NCBI GenBank assembly: GCA_963995505.1 | Contig: OZ023190.1 | Span: forward strand, 13,634,092-13,698,091 | From: Hypericum androsaemum | Taxonomy: Eukaryota; Streptophyta; Magnoliopsida; Malpighiales; Hypericaceae | DNA: 64,000 nt | Direction of reading: 5' to 3' | Shown: positions 1-12,072 of the stretch, piece after piece | Layout of the letters: each line of letters begins with the position of its first letter | Numbering within the stretch: position 1 is the first letter of the stretch | Notes under the pieces: model-generated | What the model saw: only the letters and a program-made list of their open reading frames with translations | The model's database searches: none | What the model was told of the DNA's origin: nothing | Position numbers and translations under genes: made by a program

Positions 1-2
1 AT

Positions 3-678
3 CAGGTGCTGACTAGCGAGGAGAAGAAGACGCTTGTGGAGAGATACACTGTCAAAGAGACGCAGGTTTTGGTCCTATTGATTTGGAATTTTTAATGCTT
101 GAAAATCTGTGACGTTATTGCTACTTGACGAGTTAGCCATCACAAAATGCGTCTCCTTATGTTGATATGGAAACAACCACCATTTCCACCTGTTCCCGCC
201 TCCCGGTTGGGAATTTAGGATCTTATGCTTAAGAATGAGGTGGCAGTAGATGCCCAGGGACAACATCTTTCTATTGTGTTTCGAGTGATAGATTGCAGTG
301 GGTACTATTGTGCTCAAATCTCATGTCTGTTTCCCTTTTTCCATTTTGAAAAGTAAATACATTTGATGTTCACAATTCTTGGTTTTGTGAGTTGCTCTTA
401 GTGGTTGAATGGCTTGACATTTTGAGGTTGGGATCTCGGACCTGGACCTGTGCTGTCACTTTGGAAATCTTTATGTTGGGTTTCAGTGATCTGACTTGAC
501 CCTGGATTTTGATGACTCTAATTCCTTTTGCATGTGTTTGTTGTGGATTCAGCTTCCCCGGATTCAGGTGACCGACCCAGTTGCAAGATATTACGGGCTG
601 AAACGTGGACAAGTCATAAAGATTATCAGGCCAAGTGAGACAGCTGGGCGCTATGTCACCTATCGATATGTCGTCTAA
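3..678 (+). CDS. NRPB5: RNA polymerase subunit RPB5, C-terminal part (5' truncated by window edge)
   Basis: This is the fifth subunit shared by nuclear RNA polymerases; in plants variants serve Pol II, IV and V. Two exons are visible, 3-65 and 553-678, joined in phase 0 across a GT-AG intron (66-552). Together they encode about 62 residues ending in the RPB5 C-terminal module: a stretch reading [18 protein letters not shown], then [20 protein letters not shown], then RYVTYRYVV and a TAA stop. The [16 protein letters not shown] and [10 protein letters not shown] blocks are the conserved RPB5/archaeal RpoH signature. The beginning of the gene lies left of the window, so the choice between the Pol II and Pol V paralogue cannot be made. 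The sequence after 678 is presumed 3' UTR. The family call is firm; the paralogue is not. Confidence 0.93.
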
Positions 679-1520
679 CTGGATGGATCAGAGATATTGT
701 TGGCCGAAGCTTGTTTGTAATATTATGGTTGTGTATTCGTGTGCTCCAGAGACTCAGAGAAACAAGTATAACCGGAAGCATCCACCTTATGATGTATTTA
801 ATTTAAGATCAAGCTGTTTGAGTTTGTTTCTGGCTTTCGATTGTGAGGAAGGAAAAACCAGGTGCGACGGATGTCAGAAGCAAGGGAGGGAATCATGGTG
901 TCCTCCTGTCATCCCCGGTTCGAACTTTGGACAAACTTACACTTTGAAATAATCGGTCTCATTCCTCTTCTGCAATATCTCAACATCTGTGTACCCCTGA
1001 AGATGTCAACGCGATCTTTGTTCTCCTCATCTCGCATAACCAAGACAATTAGATGCGAGATTCATCTGCAGCAAACATAGTAACTATGTTTGACACTAGA
1101 CGGCAGTAGACATCGGTGTTGATTCGCAGTCATTGGAGACGGCTTCATTAAACGCATAGGATCTCGAGGTATGGCCCTTTTTACTCAGTTCAGTGATGTA
1201 TTTGATTGCAAGAGCCAAGCATATACATTAGGAAGCACGGCGAGAGGACCTTTCCTTTACGGGTGTAATGAAGTTAGGAGATTCCTCCCTCCCTGCTCAT
1301 GTTCATTTGTTAGACAAGAAGTGAATGCATGGATCAAACAAGAGGCTAAGAGAAACACTAGCGAACTTGGATCAATTGCAAAGAACAAAAAGGCCACATT
1401 GTACTCATCAAAATTAAGTTCGGGCAGAGTTTCATCGATCCCCTCGGATCCGGTGCAGGTTGCTTAAATTCAATTTCGGTTGATGCAGAAACTGTGATCT
1501 CTGTTTATGCACTAGTTGTT
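679..1520. other. RPB5 3' flank; no gene recognised
   Basis: This stretch holds the presumed RPB5 3' UTR and spacer. The short open frames here (for example 1171-1467, +) have no recognisable motif, no splice-consistent extension and no family resemblance. On the minus strand it lies downstream of the truncated EF-Ts polyprotein copy, but I see no EF-Ts (UBA/TS domain) coding sequence in it. Confidence 0.6.
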
Positions 1521-2540
1521 TCAGGTTGCTGTTCCTGCCTTTTCCCTCTCAATCAGAAAAGTCAAAATTTCCTTGTTTCCACGGAAAGCAAGAAGAAAGG
1601 GATTTTCTGGTGGAGGGACTTCACCTTGAAAGGTCCCTGCATCTCCTTCCCCATCAGCGTCCTCTTCCTTCAATGTCAAGGTAGCTTGTCCCCTTGAAAA
1701 ACGCAGCACCCGGGCTGTGATACTGTCCCTGACGTTCAGCAATGATTTCTCCGACTCTGGTCTAAGCTCGCTACCTGGTTCTTCTGTAACCGGGAGGAAT
1801 CCTTCATCACCATCAGGCAAAGAGATGACAGAACCCGTTGGGGCCTTTTCCTTGACTATGCCCTCTACTCGCTGTCCAACAACATACTTGGATTTTTGTA
1901 GCCGATCTTTTCGTATGGGCTTTGACTTGTTGTCTTTGGCACCAGCAGGAGTATCTTTGAGCTGCCGTGACTTGCTGGTGTCATCATTGTCATCCTCACG
2001 CATGCTTAAAGAAATGCGCCCGGTCTGTAGGTTGGCTTCAATTAATCTTACATTCACCTCTTGTCCGACTGAGACAACACTTCCAACATCCTCTACAAAG
2101 CTATCACTCAACCTGGAAACATGCACCAGACCATCTGTAGATGCTCCAAAATCAACAAATGCACCAAATGGTTGGATTGCCCTCACTTTTCCGGTAAACA
2201 TGGCACCAGGGATCAGTTCCTCATTCTTTACAGGAGGCGTCTCACTTTTCCTACCGGGTCTTATATTATCTTTGGGTTGGGTCGGAGCAGAAGCATCATC
2301 AGATCCAGGAGAAGATTGTTCGGTACTTTCAATAGCGACCTCGGTCTCGGCCGCGGATACTGTATGCCGTGCATGTTTAACACAAGTAGGGGGAGGTAGT
2401 ACAAAAGCGAAATTACATCTCCTCAACGTGTGCTTTGCTGCTTTCTTTGAGAAATTACACCTTGTCGCTCGTTCGTTATTTTTCAGGAGAAAGGTGGTTC
2501 CGGAAACGAGCGAGATATTGCTTGATGATAGCAGCGTCAT
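1521..2540 (-). CDS. Truncated plastid EF-Ts polyprotein (PETs) copy: transit peptide plus two S1 domains, no EF-Ts domain
   Basis: An uninterrupted 339-codon frame. The N-terminus (MTLLSSSNISLVSGT, rich in Ser/Lys/Arg) looks like a chloroplast transit peptide and resembles the start of plant PETs (EMB2726-type) proteins, which is why I start at 2540 rather than at an upstream in-frame ATG at 2558. Residues about 109-181 and 219-291 are S1 RNA-binding domains; the first contains IQPFGAFVDFG, DGLVHVSRLSDSFV and RISLSMRE. The C-terminal NPFLLAFRGNKEI...EREK block matches the linker that in full PETs proteins precedes the EF-Ts domains. The frame then ends with TGA after KAGTAT, and nothing resembling EF-Ts follows. 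It could be a partial retrocopy or duplicate, or a gene reduced to an S1-only (PSRP-7-like) product. The frame is open, so expression is possible. Its origin is inference. Confidence 0.72.
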   Translation of the reverse strand: MTLLSSSNISLVSGTTFLLKNNERATRCNFSKKAAKHTLRRCNFAFVLPPPTCVKHARHTVSAAETEVAIESTEQSSPGSDDASAPTQPKDNIRPGRKSETPPVKNEELIPGAMFTGKVRAIQPFGAFVDFGASTDGLVHVSRLSDSFVEDVGSVVSVGQEVNVRLIEANLQTGRISLSMREDDNDDTSKSRQLKDTPAGAKDNKSKPIRKDRLQKSKYVVGQRVEGIVKEKAPTGSVISLPDGDEGFLPVTEEPGSELRPESEKSLLNVRDSITARVLRFSRGQATLTLKEEDADGEGDAGTFQGEVPPPENPFLLAFRGNKEILTFLIEREKAGTAT

Positions 2541-2739
2541 GTTTATCCAAATCAGCAACTCTTCTCAGCTGTAAAACAATACCATCCCAATTGGCTCCTG
2601 ATCAGAGTCAACAAGGAATAAAGCAGACAGAATTAATTTCACTTCACAACATCATTCTGGTAAATCTTTCTAAAATGGAGAAGACAGGCAATTCAGGGGG
2701 AAAAGACTTTTCTTATATCTGACAAAGAATGGAGGATCA

Positions 2740-2772
2740 GATATATATAGGAGGCAGCATGAGTGGCCTTCA
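2740..2772. repeat. Left copy of 31-33 bp direct repeat flanking the solo LTR
   Basis: This copy reads from GATATATATAGG to GAGTGGCCTTCA. It recurs at 3051-3081, identical except for one extra TA in the left copy. It directly abuts the LTR-like insert and is much longer than the 4-6 bp duplication expected from LTR-retrotransposon integration. Confidence 0.8.
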
Positions 2773-3050
2773 TGTTACGTATTAGAGTGTTATTAGGAGT
2801 CTATTTATTTTTACTAGTATTTCCTATTCTTATTAGTAGTATTTTCCAATTCAGTAGTCGAGTCCTAGTAGGTGATGTAAGCGTTAGGCTATATAATGCC
2901 ACGATGCCTAGGGTTTATTCAGACAAGAAATAAGAACAAATTTATTTACGTTTAGTAGTTTTATCAATACGGCGCGAGAACGACGAGGTTCGAAGCTTCG
3001 AAATCCCACCGCGCACCACTACAACTTACGTAGCAATCTGGTTCATAACA
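2773..3050. mobile_element. Solo LTR (278 bp)
   Basis: The segment starts TGTTACG and ends TTCATAACA, so it has the TG...CA ends and a TGTTA/TAACA terminal inverted repeat of an LTR. Inside are a TATA-like GGCTATATAATG near 2888 and an R/U5-like stretch with AAGAAATAAGAAC near 2926. No internal retroelement sequence or second LTR is present in the window, so it is read as a solo LTR. The superfamily cannot be assigned. The flanking repeat is abnormal (see findings). Confidence 0.6.
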
Positions 3051-3081
3051 GATATATAGGAGGCAGCATGAGTGGCCTTCA
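3051..3081. repeat. Right copy of direct repeat flanking the solo LTR
   Basis: This is the partner of 2740-2772 (GATATATAGGAGG...GGCCTTCA). After it the sequence continues TGATCAG, while after the left copy the LTR begins with TGTTACG. Confidence 0.8.
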
Positions 3082-6000
3082 TGATCAGATGCTAGCATCA
3101 AATGGATGCCAAGGGCATTACATCTCACTTGGAATAGCCATAGCCGTGGGGCCTTTGAACGTATAACTTCCATTTGAATGACAAGTTGTCTTCGAATCGA
3201 AAAGTGAGAACCGGATGCCTATAACGACGAACAAGGAACTCCCAAGTATTTAACCACAAGTGCAAAAACTCAATGAGAAACAAGTTGATGTCAATTCTGC
3301 TCGTCTTACTCAGTAAACTGTAAGGTTTTGGCTTCTTCCTTTGAACTAACTATCCTCTGGTTCAAACGAAACGCATCAAGGATTCACTAGTAACACCACA
3401 AAAACCTACCCCATTAAACCTAAACTCAATCCATCTCCACACGAGCACCCGGATTCTACTTATCCGAACTGGATCCTCCCAAGTCCAATTCTATGATCCT
3501 AGCAGCAGCAGCACCAGAAAAGAACACTCCTTTACTCATTGGAATTCATTCCTCAACACAACATTGTAAGACCACAAACACAAAAACTGGCAACAACCAA
3601 CGACAAACAGAACACTCCTAACCAAGAAAGGCAACAACTTGATTGAACTCACACAAGAAGACCCTCCTCTCCTCCACCCATTAAGCTAAAAAAGACTGAA
3701 CCTTTACCTGGTAGGTCAAGAGAAAGGAGACAGAAAGGGACTATAGAATCCAACCAGGGGGGAGTTGATAGATGATGATGAAGAGAGGGAAATGAAATGT
3801 GGGGTTTTGAATTCTTATCTTAGGAATTGAATTCCATTGTCATTATCTGACTTGTGGGAATTAGATATTGAGCAGCAGATAATGTTGGCCAAGCCTGTTT
3901 CTCTTATGGGCCTGTTACAGAATTTTGTGGGCCCGCCCATGTATCTTTTCATGGGCCTTCCAATATGATTGGGCCTTGCATGGTCTCTGCATTTTTATGT
4001 TTAAATGCTATTATATATTTGTTTCTAGGGAAAAATTCACCATGTAGTTTGAGATTTTTTATATTTTGATATCATGTAGTTTAAAATGTAATAAATTAGT
4101 AATTGAAGTTTGACATTTTAGTTACATAGACAGCTTCTCCTTTACTGTCCGGCTACTTAGCGTGTCACGTCAACGTGGATCGCCATGTTGATTGTACGGA
4201 TAATGTAGTTATGTCAAGATTTTTGTTAATGCTTTGAACCTTAAGAAATAATCGTTAAAGCTTTTAAATTGGGTACTGAACCTTCTAAATTATGAATTTG
4301 TTGTTGGTGCAAATTTCTATGAAACAAAATAGGATTTGAATATTTATGCAAACTTCAGATTAAAACGGATTTCAATCGAAGAGAGCTATCTCTGAGAGTT
4401 ACTTGGTGGTAATATGGGTCTAATTAATATGCAAATTAAAAAGGCTTACTGTTTCAAAATTTTCACATTTTCATCTACTTATATAAGACAAAAAAAATCA
4501 ACCAACAAGTACTAAAATAAACTCAAAAGAATTATACAAGCGTAGAAAAAAAATCATGTATAAATCTTTAAAAATACAATAATATTAAATAATTGTTACG
4601 AGAAATTTGAACTTAAAAATTCCAAATGATCATGATAGTAAGACCTGTTAATGCATGGGTGGAATAATATTATAACAACCCAAATAATCATGGAGGATCA
4701 AGATGACCTCATCTCTGCTTTGGAATGAGCAGCAAAGCTGAAGCTTTTAATTTTGTCAAATATGGATATATTAACTTTAGAAGGCAGATGAGATACTACT
4801 ATTGCATTATTCCCAATGGGTGGAGGTAAAATTATAATTTAGTGTCACGTCCACGTTGAAGCATATTGTTCAAGGTATCAAATGATTTTTTAATAATTGC
4901 AATTTGGGCAAGTTGACACGTGGCCTTTTCATGGAAGAATTCAAGATTCAATTCGACCAATACCTAACTCAAGGTTGAAACTAGAAACAAAGAGAACAGC
5001 AAGCTGTTGGAATTAGTTCCATGAAATTTGTCAAACATTATTTCATCTGTTCTTGTATTAAAATGACTTGGCAAAAGAAAATTAAATAAACATTAATATG
5101 ACCTACACGAAAGTACAAAAATGATATATCCGAAGATTCTTTACAAAAAGTTTAATTCAAAAAACATTATGACCTTTGGAGACGATTGATAAATTAATCA
5201 TACATGGCTATCTTTTTGGCAATAATTTGTTCTTTTCATTTTAATTGGAACGAATCTCGAAAGAAGAAATAGTCCATCTCTTATGCGAATCGTAAAACTA
5301 GAAGACAGGTCACCAATGTTGGATATAATTATCGTCTTAATCCAATGAAAAATGGATTTTTAACAGGTAAAGGCAGAGCTAAAAAGTAACTTGAAATCAT
5401 CAAAATAATGAGAAACCAAATCCAAGATAGATCACAATAGCACCGGGATGTTGGTTTCGGGAACAGTATTTTACAAAGTAGAGGAGACAACGATGACCAA
5501 ATGCATTAATACAAGTCACATTTCCAAGTCATCTCGCAGGTTTTGTTCTCATTTACAATTGGAAAACGATTCCCCTTCAAACACTAGGCGGACGAGTTAG
5601 TTCACGAGAAGAAAAAAGGCTTCAATAATAAGTACTCTTTGTAATTAAAATAGAACTCCTCTAAGTTCCGACAATACTTAATTTCGTGGATATGCTTCTT
5701 GAAGCAGCCAAGTGTTGAGTTCCACAGCATCTCCGCATGTGCGACAAGATCTCAATCTTTGTGGTTTCCAAGGTCCATATTTCCAGTTGTAGCAGCCCCA
5801 CCATAATTATCGTCATATAATAACCTCGATGTGCATTTCATGGAAGCTTCCTAGCAGCCATTTTTTAAGTACATTAAGAAGATCTTCCATCTGCACATCA
5901 CCACGGAATCATGGGTTTCTTATTTAAAAAATTGGGATCGAATGGCTTTATTAAAGTTTGTGGAAGATCTAGCTTTTCATTAGGGTTTACTTACGTTTAC

Positions 6001-9000
6001 TCACTCAATCATATGGATTTATTTAACCGTAGGAGCCCAAGCCACCAATCAACTATGTTTTTTAACCAATCTCTTGTAACAAATATTTAACGCTGTTATG
6101 ATTCTAACTTGAGACTTTTTTGTTACACTTGAACAACTCATTTTTCAATTCATCTAAATGGTTGTTGGTTACGGATTAACTATTGTCACTTGTACTGCAT
6201 GTATAATTGTTAATGCGCTAAACCTTAATATTCTGTTCACGGTTTACATTTCATAAGTACGTGCTTCTATAAATAAACGAATTCTTTCTCTTTTTTTTGA
6301 TTTTTTTAAATAACGAATTCTTTCATTCTTAACCAATTACGTCTTAATCTCCAGTTCGTTGAACTTGTATTACATGCATGTATGTCTGAGTGGCTTATAT
6401 TTTTTTTTGTATAATCCTAATCTAAAACAGGTTTAACAAATTAGTATCCTTTACAGCCCAAGCAATTAAATATTTGTTTAACCGATAAAGTAGAGACATC
6501 CAATTAAAGTAGTGTTTTTGTACATTGGTTACAGGTACCCAACACTATATTAATGAAACAATATCAACAGCGAGAATCTCATATATATTCTGCAGGATTG
6601 AAGTTGATTTGGGTGTACATTAGTTTTATAAAAGCTTCAATATTCCAAGGATCATATAATTATTCTGAATTTTATGGAATCATGAATTTGTTAATTTTCT
6701 AATCGCTTTGCATGTGACTACAAATCCTCCATTGGATAGAAATATTCTCCTCATCCTCCTCCATTAGACATTAATTACTTTGGGGACGGATTCGGTAGGG
6801 TCTTCCAGGAAGTATCATGTGGAGCGAGTGGGTTGGACCCGGCTTCCACTCTAAGTAGTTTTAACCTTCATTTTTTATGAGTAGAATCTTGTCGCAACAA
6901 AGATTTGAACCAAGCTTTAATCTAATTCAATATTGTAGTTTTAGTACTTGGATTAAGGGGTTAGTATTCTCATATTTGTTTTAAAACAATGGGTTGTCTT
7001 GTCTCAACTCAAACGAAGACAAAACGTCCTTTAACAAGCAGTATTGACTAATTTATCATTTACAATTCTTTAATGATAATTTATATTTGAATACTAGTAT
7101 AATTTCTTATGTATACCAAATATTGCTTTGAACTGGCATATTTTAGTATAGATTTTACCATAGACATTCTAATATTACTATATATATATATACCAAATAT
7201 TACTTTGAACTGGCATTTTATATTTCATTATTATTTCACATGTATACCATTATCAAACGTATGATATGCCATTATCGCACTGCATTTGCATACCGATGCC
7301 GATTCACAAGACTTCATTTTTTAGTCGTGCAGGGAATATATGAAAAAATAAGAATCGTGGCAAATTTCTCCCAAAATAAATATTTAACACAAAGACTCAA
7401 ACTCGAAATACATTGTTTAAACAAGAAGTTTAGAACCGCTTAATCTACTGTGTTATTAGTTTATGGATTGGAGATGACGCCTAATTCTCTTTGGGCTTGG
7501 TGGGCCGGCTCCATTCCTTAAATAATAAATACAGAACTTTTTTTTGAGATGTTCTAAAAAATATAGATAACTTGGGGAGTGCAAATTCCTCACCTCTCTC
7601 TTGTGTTGGGCCACACGTTGCCCATCCTAAAGGTTGGTTTCTTTGCTCCGCATGATACTTCCTATGAGACCTCCGTACCGAATTCATCCCCTATTTATTT
7701 GCTTTGTTCCCCATATTATTACATTAGTCATCAAAGTATGACTTGGTATACACAATAATTCATCAAAATAATTGTATGACGAGTCTTACATGATATATGT
7801 TATCTATCCTAAATTTTATTAAAAAATCAACAGACACTTATTATACAAAGATAACCGTAAAACCACCCCATTAATCACTTTATTTACCTTACAAATCAAT
7901 AGCCACTTTTTCTTAGAAAAATAAATTATTTGCACAAATATTCAAATTCATTGAACTATAACATCTACATCAAATACCGCTCATACTACAGTCTTTGATT
8001 GATACAAAACATCATAACAACAAAAACAAAGGCAACTAATATATTTTTTATAAATAAATTTGTACACTATTAATTACACCAATTAGAAATCGTCAATTCT
8101 TATGTTATTACCAGCCAATATCATTTTCTTTAGTTCTCTAACATCAATACCTTCTAGAAATGAATCACGAGTTGCAATAATTAATACACATCATGAGGTT
8201 GTACTTGTACCCTCATTGGTACGCATACAATAGAACGGTCGACACTCGTCTGAAATCTTGAAATTTTGTGGATTAAAAAAGTGCCCATAAGGAATATAAA
8301 TTAATATTAATGACTCAGCTTGAAATACAATATCTACATGTGGCAAATGACTAGCCATTAGCCCAACCCATCCGATAAAATATGATTGGGGAAATGTTAG
8401 CTAACTCTGGCTGTCGCAGATCAGCTTTAAAAAATGCTGTGGATCAGCTGATTCACGACAAATAATTAAATAATGCTTGAACCAATCACGACACTTTTCA
8501 GAGAAGACTTCTTTGCTCATAGGTTGCATCAAGCTTTATTTTATTTTCTTTGAGAATTGTATTTTAAAACCATAGCATTAGTTAACAGGTGTTCCAATAC
8601 ATGAAAGCAAAGATAAATTTTATTTAACTACGCTGCTTTTTAGATAGAATTTTACCTCAGGCGAATTGTGCGCTCGAGCACTAAATGGTGTAAAAAATAT
8701 TAAATTTAATATTTACTATTTTAGTTCTAAAAAATATTTATTATTTTGTCAATTTATTTTTGACTAAATAAAATTTTACTTGTTAAAAAAGGTACATAAA
8801 AATAAAGTACATAGACAATAGACGACAAACGGAATAGCTAGACATAATAAAACACGTAGTAGATGGGGTGTACCATTCCGTCGATGACAGTGTGGTGAAA
8901 TTGGTTATCGTGATCGTACTATTGAGAGAGCTACTTCTCTCAATTTTCTACTTTATTATGGTGGACATATATATATATATCGAGTTGTTTTAACCTTTCT

Positions 9001-11256
9001 TAAATTTACATAGTTTATGTTTTTTTTTTAATTTTATTGACGTTTTATTAGTATAAACCTCGTCACCATACTAGTACCATAAAATTACTCCCGGAAAAAG
9101 CGAACGAGCAAAGACCTTGCGCATGTTCGTACGTAATAGGGTCCACAAGTATATGAGGTTGGCACCCACGCTATTGACCTCAAATTGCGATTTAAACTTG
9201 TGACCATTACAGAATCAAGACAACATTTTTTTTCACACCATCTCATTCTCATATACAGACATCCACTTCATCAATCAATCTAAATTCGAACCAGATAATA
9301 TACTGAATATCACGCACAGATAATGTACACAATATTTTTGTCCAAAATTATCTAATATTTAAGATAATTATCTAATCAAAATTCAAATCAAATTAGATCA
9401 TCAATTATGATAAAATTTAATTTTACCACAAATATGTTTTTTAAATAATTATGATAATTTTATTATTAAAGAAAAAAATTGGCAAGAGTTACAAATCATC
9501 CAAACCCCACCATTAGCTCATCCATGAAGGGATAGTCAAGTGGTACACCACCTAGATCTAGTCTCAGGCTATCTCACAAGCTCGGTAGCAGAGAGGAAGC
9601 GTCCCCTGACTGATAGGCCAGTGGGACACACAAACCTGGTGCTTCTAACTTCAAACTAGCCCGCATGTCAGTTAGTCAAAAAGGACATCCAACGATCATT
9701 AGAATTCTAACACAAATATGTTTAATAAACACAATATTTTTGATTCGTAGAATTCCACGCCCCCTCCTTTTCGGGTTGGCAATAACGTAACATCAGAAGG
9801 ACAACAACGGAATTCACAATTAAAGTTTATGGATTCATTTCCAATCTTAAATCACGAATTTGAAATAAAATTTAGTGGGAGGAAATCCACGAGTATTTTA
9901 TATAGAATCTAGGTTTCTTACTATTCGAATTGGGTTAATCGATTCTTTAATAATTGATGGAAGGAGGACCATGCATTAGCAAGGGGTGATCGGTAATTGC
10001 ATGAGTTCACATGCTCGTATAAGAAATAAGAAGATTCTTCCACTTTCCACCACAACAAACAACTCATAAAATATGACCCACAGATCATGGGTGGAACAGC
10101 TCAAAACTAGATTTTGGGTTCCTCCGAATTCATTAACATGCATCAAATCTACCCCCACCCCCCTCCTAATCTTTACCCGAATCACACATTATTCAGCACA
10201 ATAATTTATTCCCTAAAATAGTATACATCTTTTTATTTGCTAATATATATGTAATTTTACGACAATCGTTCTATATAAGATAGTAATATTTGGAACTATT
10301 GATATTTCAATAAAATTTAGAACATACAAAGTGAACTTTAAATGACCCTCCATATACCAAGTCATGACCCTCCGTATACAAAAGGAACGCAGGCGCAGGC
10401 GCAGGCGATTAGTGGCTATCGTCAGCTCTTATTGTAAAGTGTTTGATTGAATCCCGCAAAACTACCACTTGTAAATATTACTACAGAATAATAAAGATAA
10501 TTTACTTCTAAAAAAAGTCATGATTATCCTGCATCAAAGGGGTTCAAATTCGACATAATCGTAAAAAACAAATGCACGTGAGACGATATCCAAACTACGT
10601 TCAATCAAGAAAAAATGGTTTCGCCGTCATTTCCCAGGAAACTTTTTCGAAACCTCCTCAGACGATAATCCTACCACGTTTCAACGGAAGATCTCTAGAA
10701 TCTAGAATTATTAATTGGGATTCGGTCTGACCTTATACTGTTATATTAACGGTTATTTTATGATGTTTCTTTTATAAAAAAAAGGTTGCTTATGGAACTT
10801 TTACAGCTGGGATCTTTTCTTCATAGTATTGTGAGCTGCATATATTTGAAAGAAAATAAACAAAAATTAATGTGGGGCCACCAGTTAAGATATAGATTTG
10901 GATTAAATGGTATTCACCAAATAAATTACTTATCAAAAAATATTTACCAAATAAAAACCCACATATGTAGATTTCAGTCTCGTATTAGGCATCCTATAAA
11001 TTCCCGAATCTTGACATATATAACGTAACGGGTCAAGTAAATCTTCTTTATTTAGAAGAAGTTATATATAGATTCGATGAAAATTCTCCTAATAAGTGAT
11101 TCGGTTTATTTTTTTGAGAAAAAAAATCTCTGTCTCTTGGTATTCCTCCTAATAAATATGAATTTGAAATAGCATGGAAAAAACAATTGCGGCACATATC
11201 GTGGAAGCTGAACATTTTTACTCCATTAACATATATTTTTTAATTAAAAAATCAAC
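3082..11256. other. Long gene-free AT-rich region
   Basis: No coding sequence, RNA gene or intact transposon could be supported in about 8 kb. Small things seen: a MULE-TIR-like relic near 4030-4200 (repeated CATGTAGTTTGAGA-type phrases), a direct duplication of TATACCAAATATTRCTTTGAACTGG at about 7109-7140 and 7188-7217, (TA)n tracts near 7181 and 8968, and a short GCAGGC tandem near 10388. Short open frames at 7240, 7481, 9976 and 10786 have no recognisable content. Confidence 0.6.
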
Positions 11257-11430
11257 GAGCACTTAGATCAATTGGCGATGGCATTGTTCTAACTTAACAG
11301 ATCTCGTGTTCGAGTTCTTGGGAATGTATTGGTGTTAAATATTTGTTGGGAGAAGTTTGTCACCTTTCATGGATTCTACTCAGCTCAAATCTAGATAAGT
11401 CGGTTGAATGGACCGGATACCAAATTTTAT
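11257..11430 (+). mobile_element. tRNA-derived SINE-like sequence
   Basis: A Pol III A-box-like stretch (CTTAGATCAATTGGCGA, about 11262-11277) is followed about 35 bp later by a B-box-like GTGTTCGAGTTC (11306-11317), the spacing of a tRNA-type promoter. There is then an unrelated tail with GAGAAGTTTGTCACC, as in plant tRNA-derived SINEs. It does not fold into a proper tRNA, so it is called a SINE. The 3' end and target-site duplication could not be fixed. Confidence 0.45.
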
Positions 11431-11959
11431 AAGCAAAAGAAGCATAAATCAAAATAAATTATGTGGGGAAGCACTTTTAATTCTTATGCAGATAATTAAT
11501 TTTGTCTATAAAATTTAGGAGAGAAAAAAATGAACTATGTATAAAAATTGTTACTCAATAAAATTTCAACCTATCAGATATACCAATGGTATTTTTGGAT
11601 GGACAATCCTAATATTTTGACTTGAGATATCATGTGATTGCTCGTAGGATAACATTCTGCATCAGTATTAGGTGGATTATTTTAACACATGAAATCAAGA
11701 GACAATCGCTTTCAAGTCAATAGTCTAAACAGTCCATAACAAGGGAACATAAAATATTGCCTTATAATTGTCCTTGAAAGTTGAAACCGGCAATAAATAA
11801 TTTATAGAAGTTCTAAAATTGAGGCAAAGAAGAGGTTACTGAGAAAAAGAGCATAAAATCTATCTAATAAATCTCTACAAAATCTGATCCAGCGGTGCAA
11901 CAATTACTAGGGAGATCTCTGATTCCTCTCCATCACTTTGTTTCCAAGAAAGTTTTGTG
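11431..11959. other. AT-rich spacer and SPEAR-gene promoter region
   Basis: No open frame or repeat worth annotating was seen. The stretch lies immediately upstream of the TATA box and 5' UTR of the SPEAR/TIE gene. Confidence 0.5.
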
Positions 11960-11966
11960 TATATAA
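11960..11966 (+). promoter_or_regulatory. TATA box of the SPEAR/TIE-like gene
   Basis: TATATAA lies 107 bp upstream of the ATG at 12073, in the context GTGTATATAACAAAATAAAG. A CT/CA-rich leader (TTCTCTCACACACACA) follows, as is common in plant 5' UTRs. The transcription start is not determined. Confidence 0.45.
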
Positions 11967-12072
11967 CAAAATAAAGAGAGTTTAGGGATTTGTTCATCTC
12001 TTGTTCTCAATTTTTTTTCTCTCACACACACAAGAAGAAGAGGAAGGAAGAGAGTAGTGATTGGTAGGGGAA

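Noticed and set aside
1171..1467. 98-codon plus-strand open frame after RPB5
   Set aside because: No recognisable motif, no transcript-like context and no splice-consistent partners; treated as chance.
1717..2574. Long plus-strand open frame (285 codons) opposite the S1 protein
   Set aside because: It is the antisense shadow of the S1-domain frame; its translation has no domain.
9480..9700. Possible tRNA near AGTCAAGTGGTACACCACC
   Set aside because: No cloverleaf with a proper acceptor stem, anticodon arm and T-loop could be drawn.
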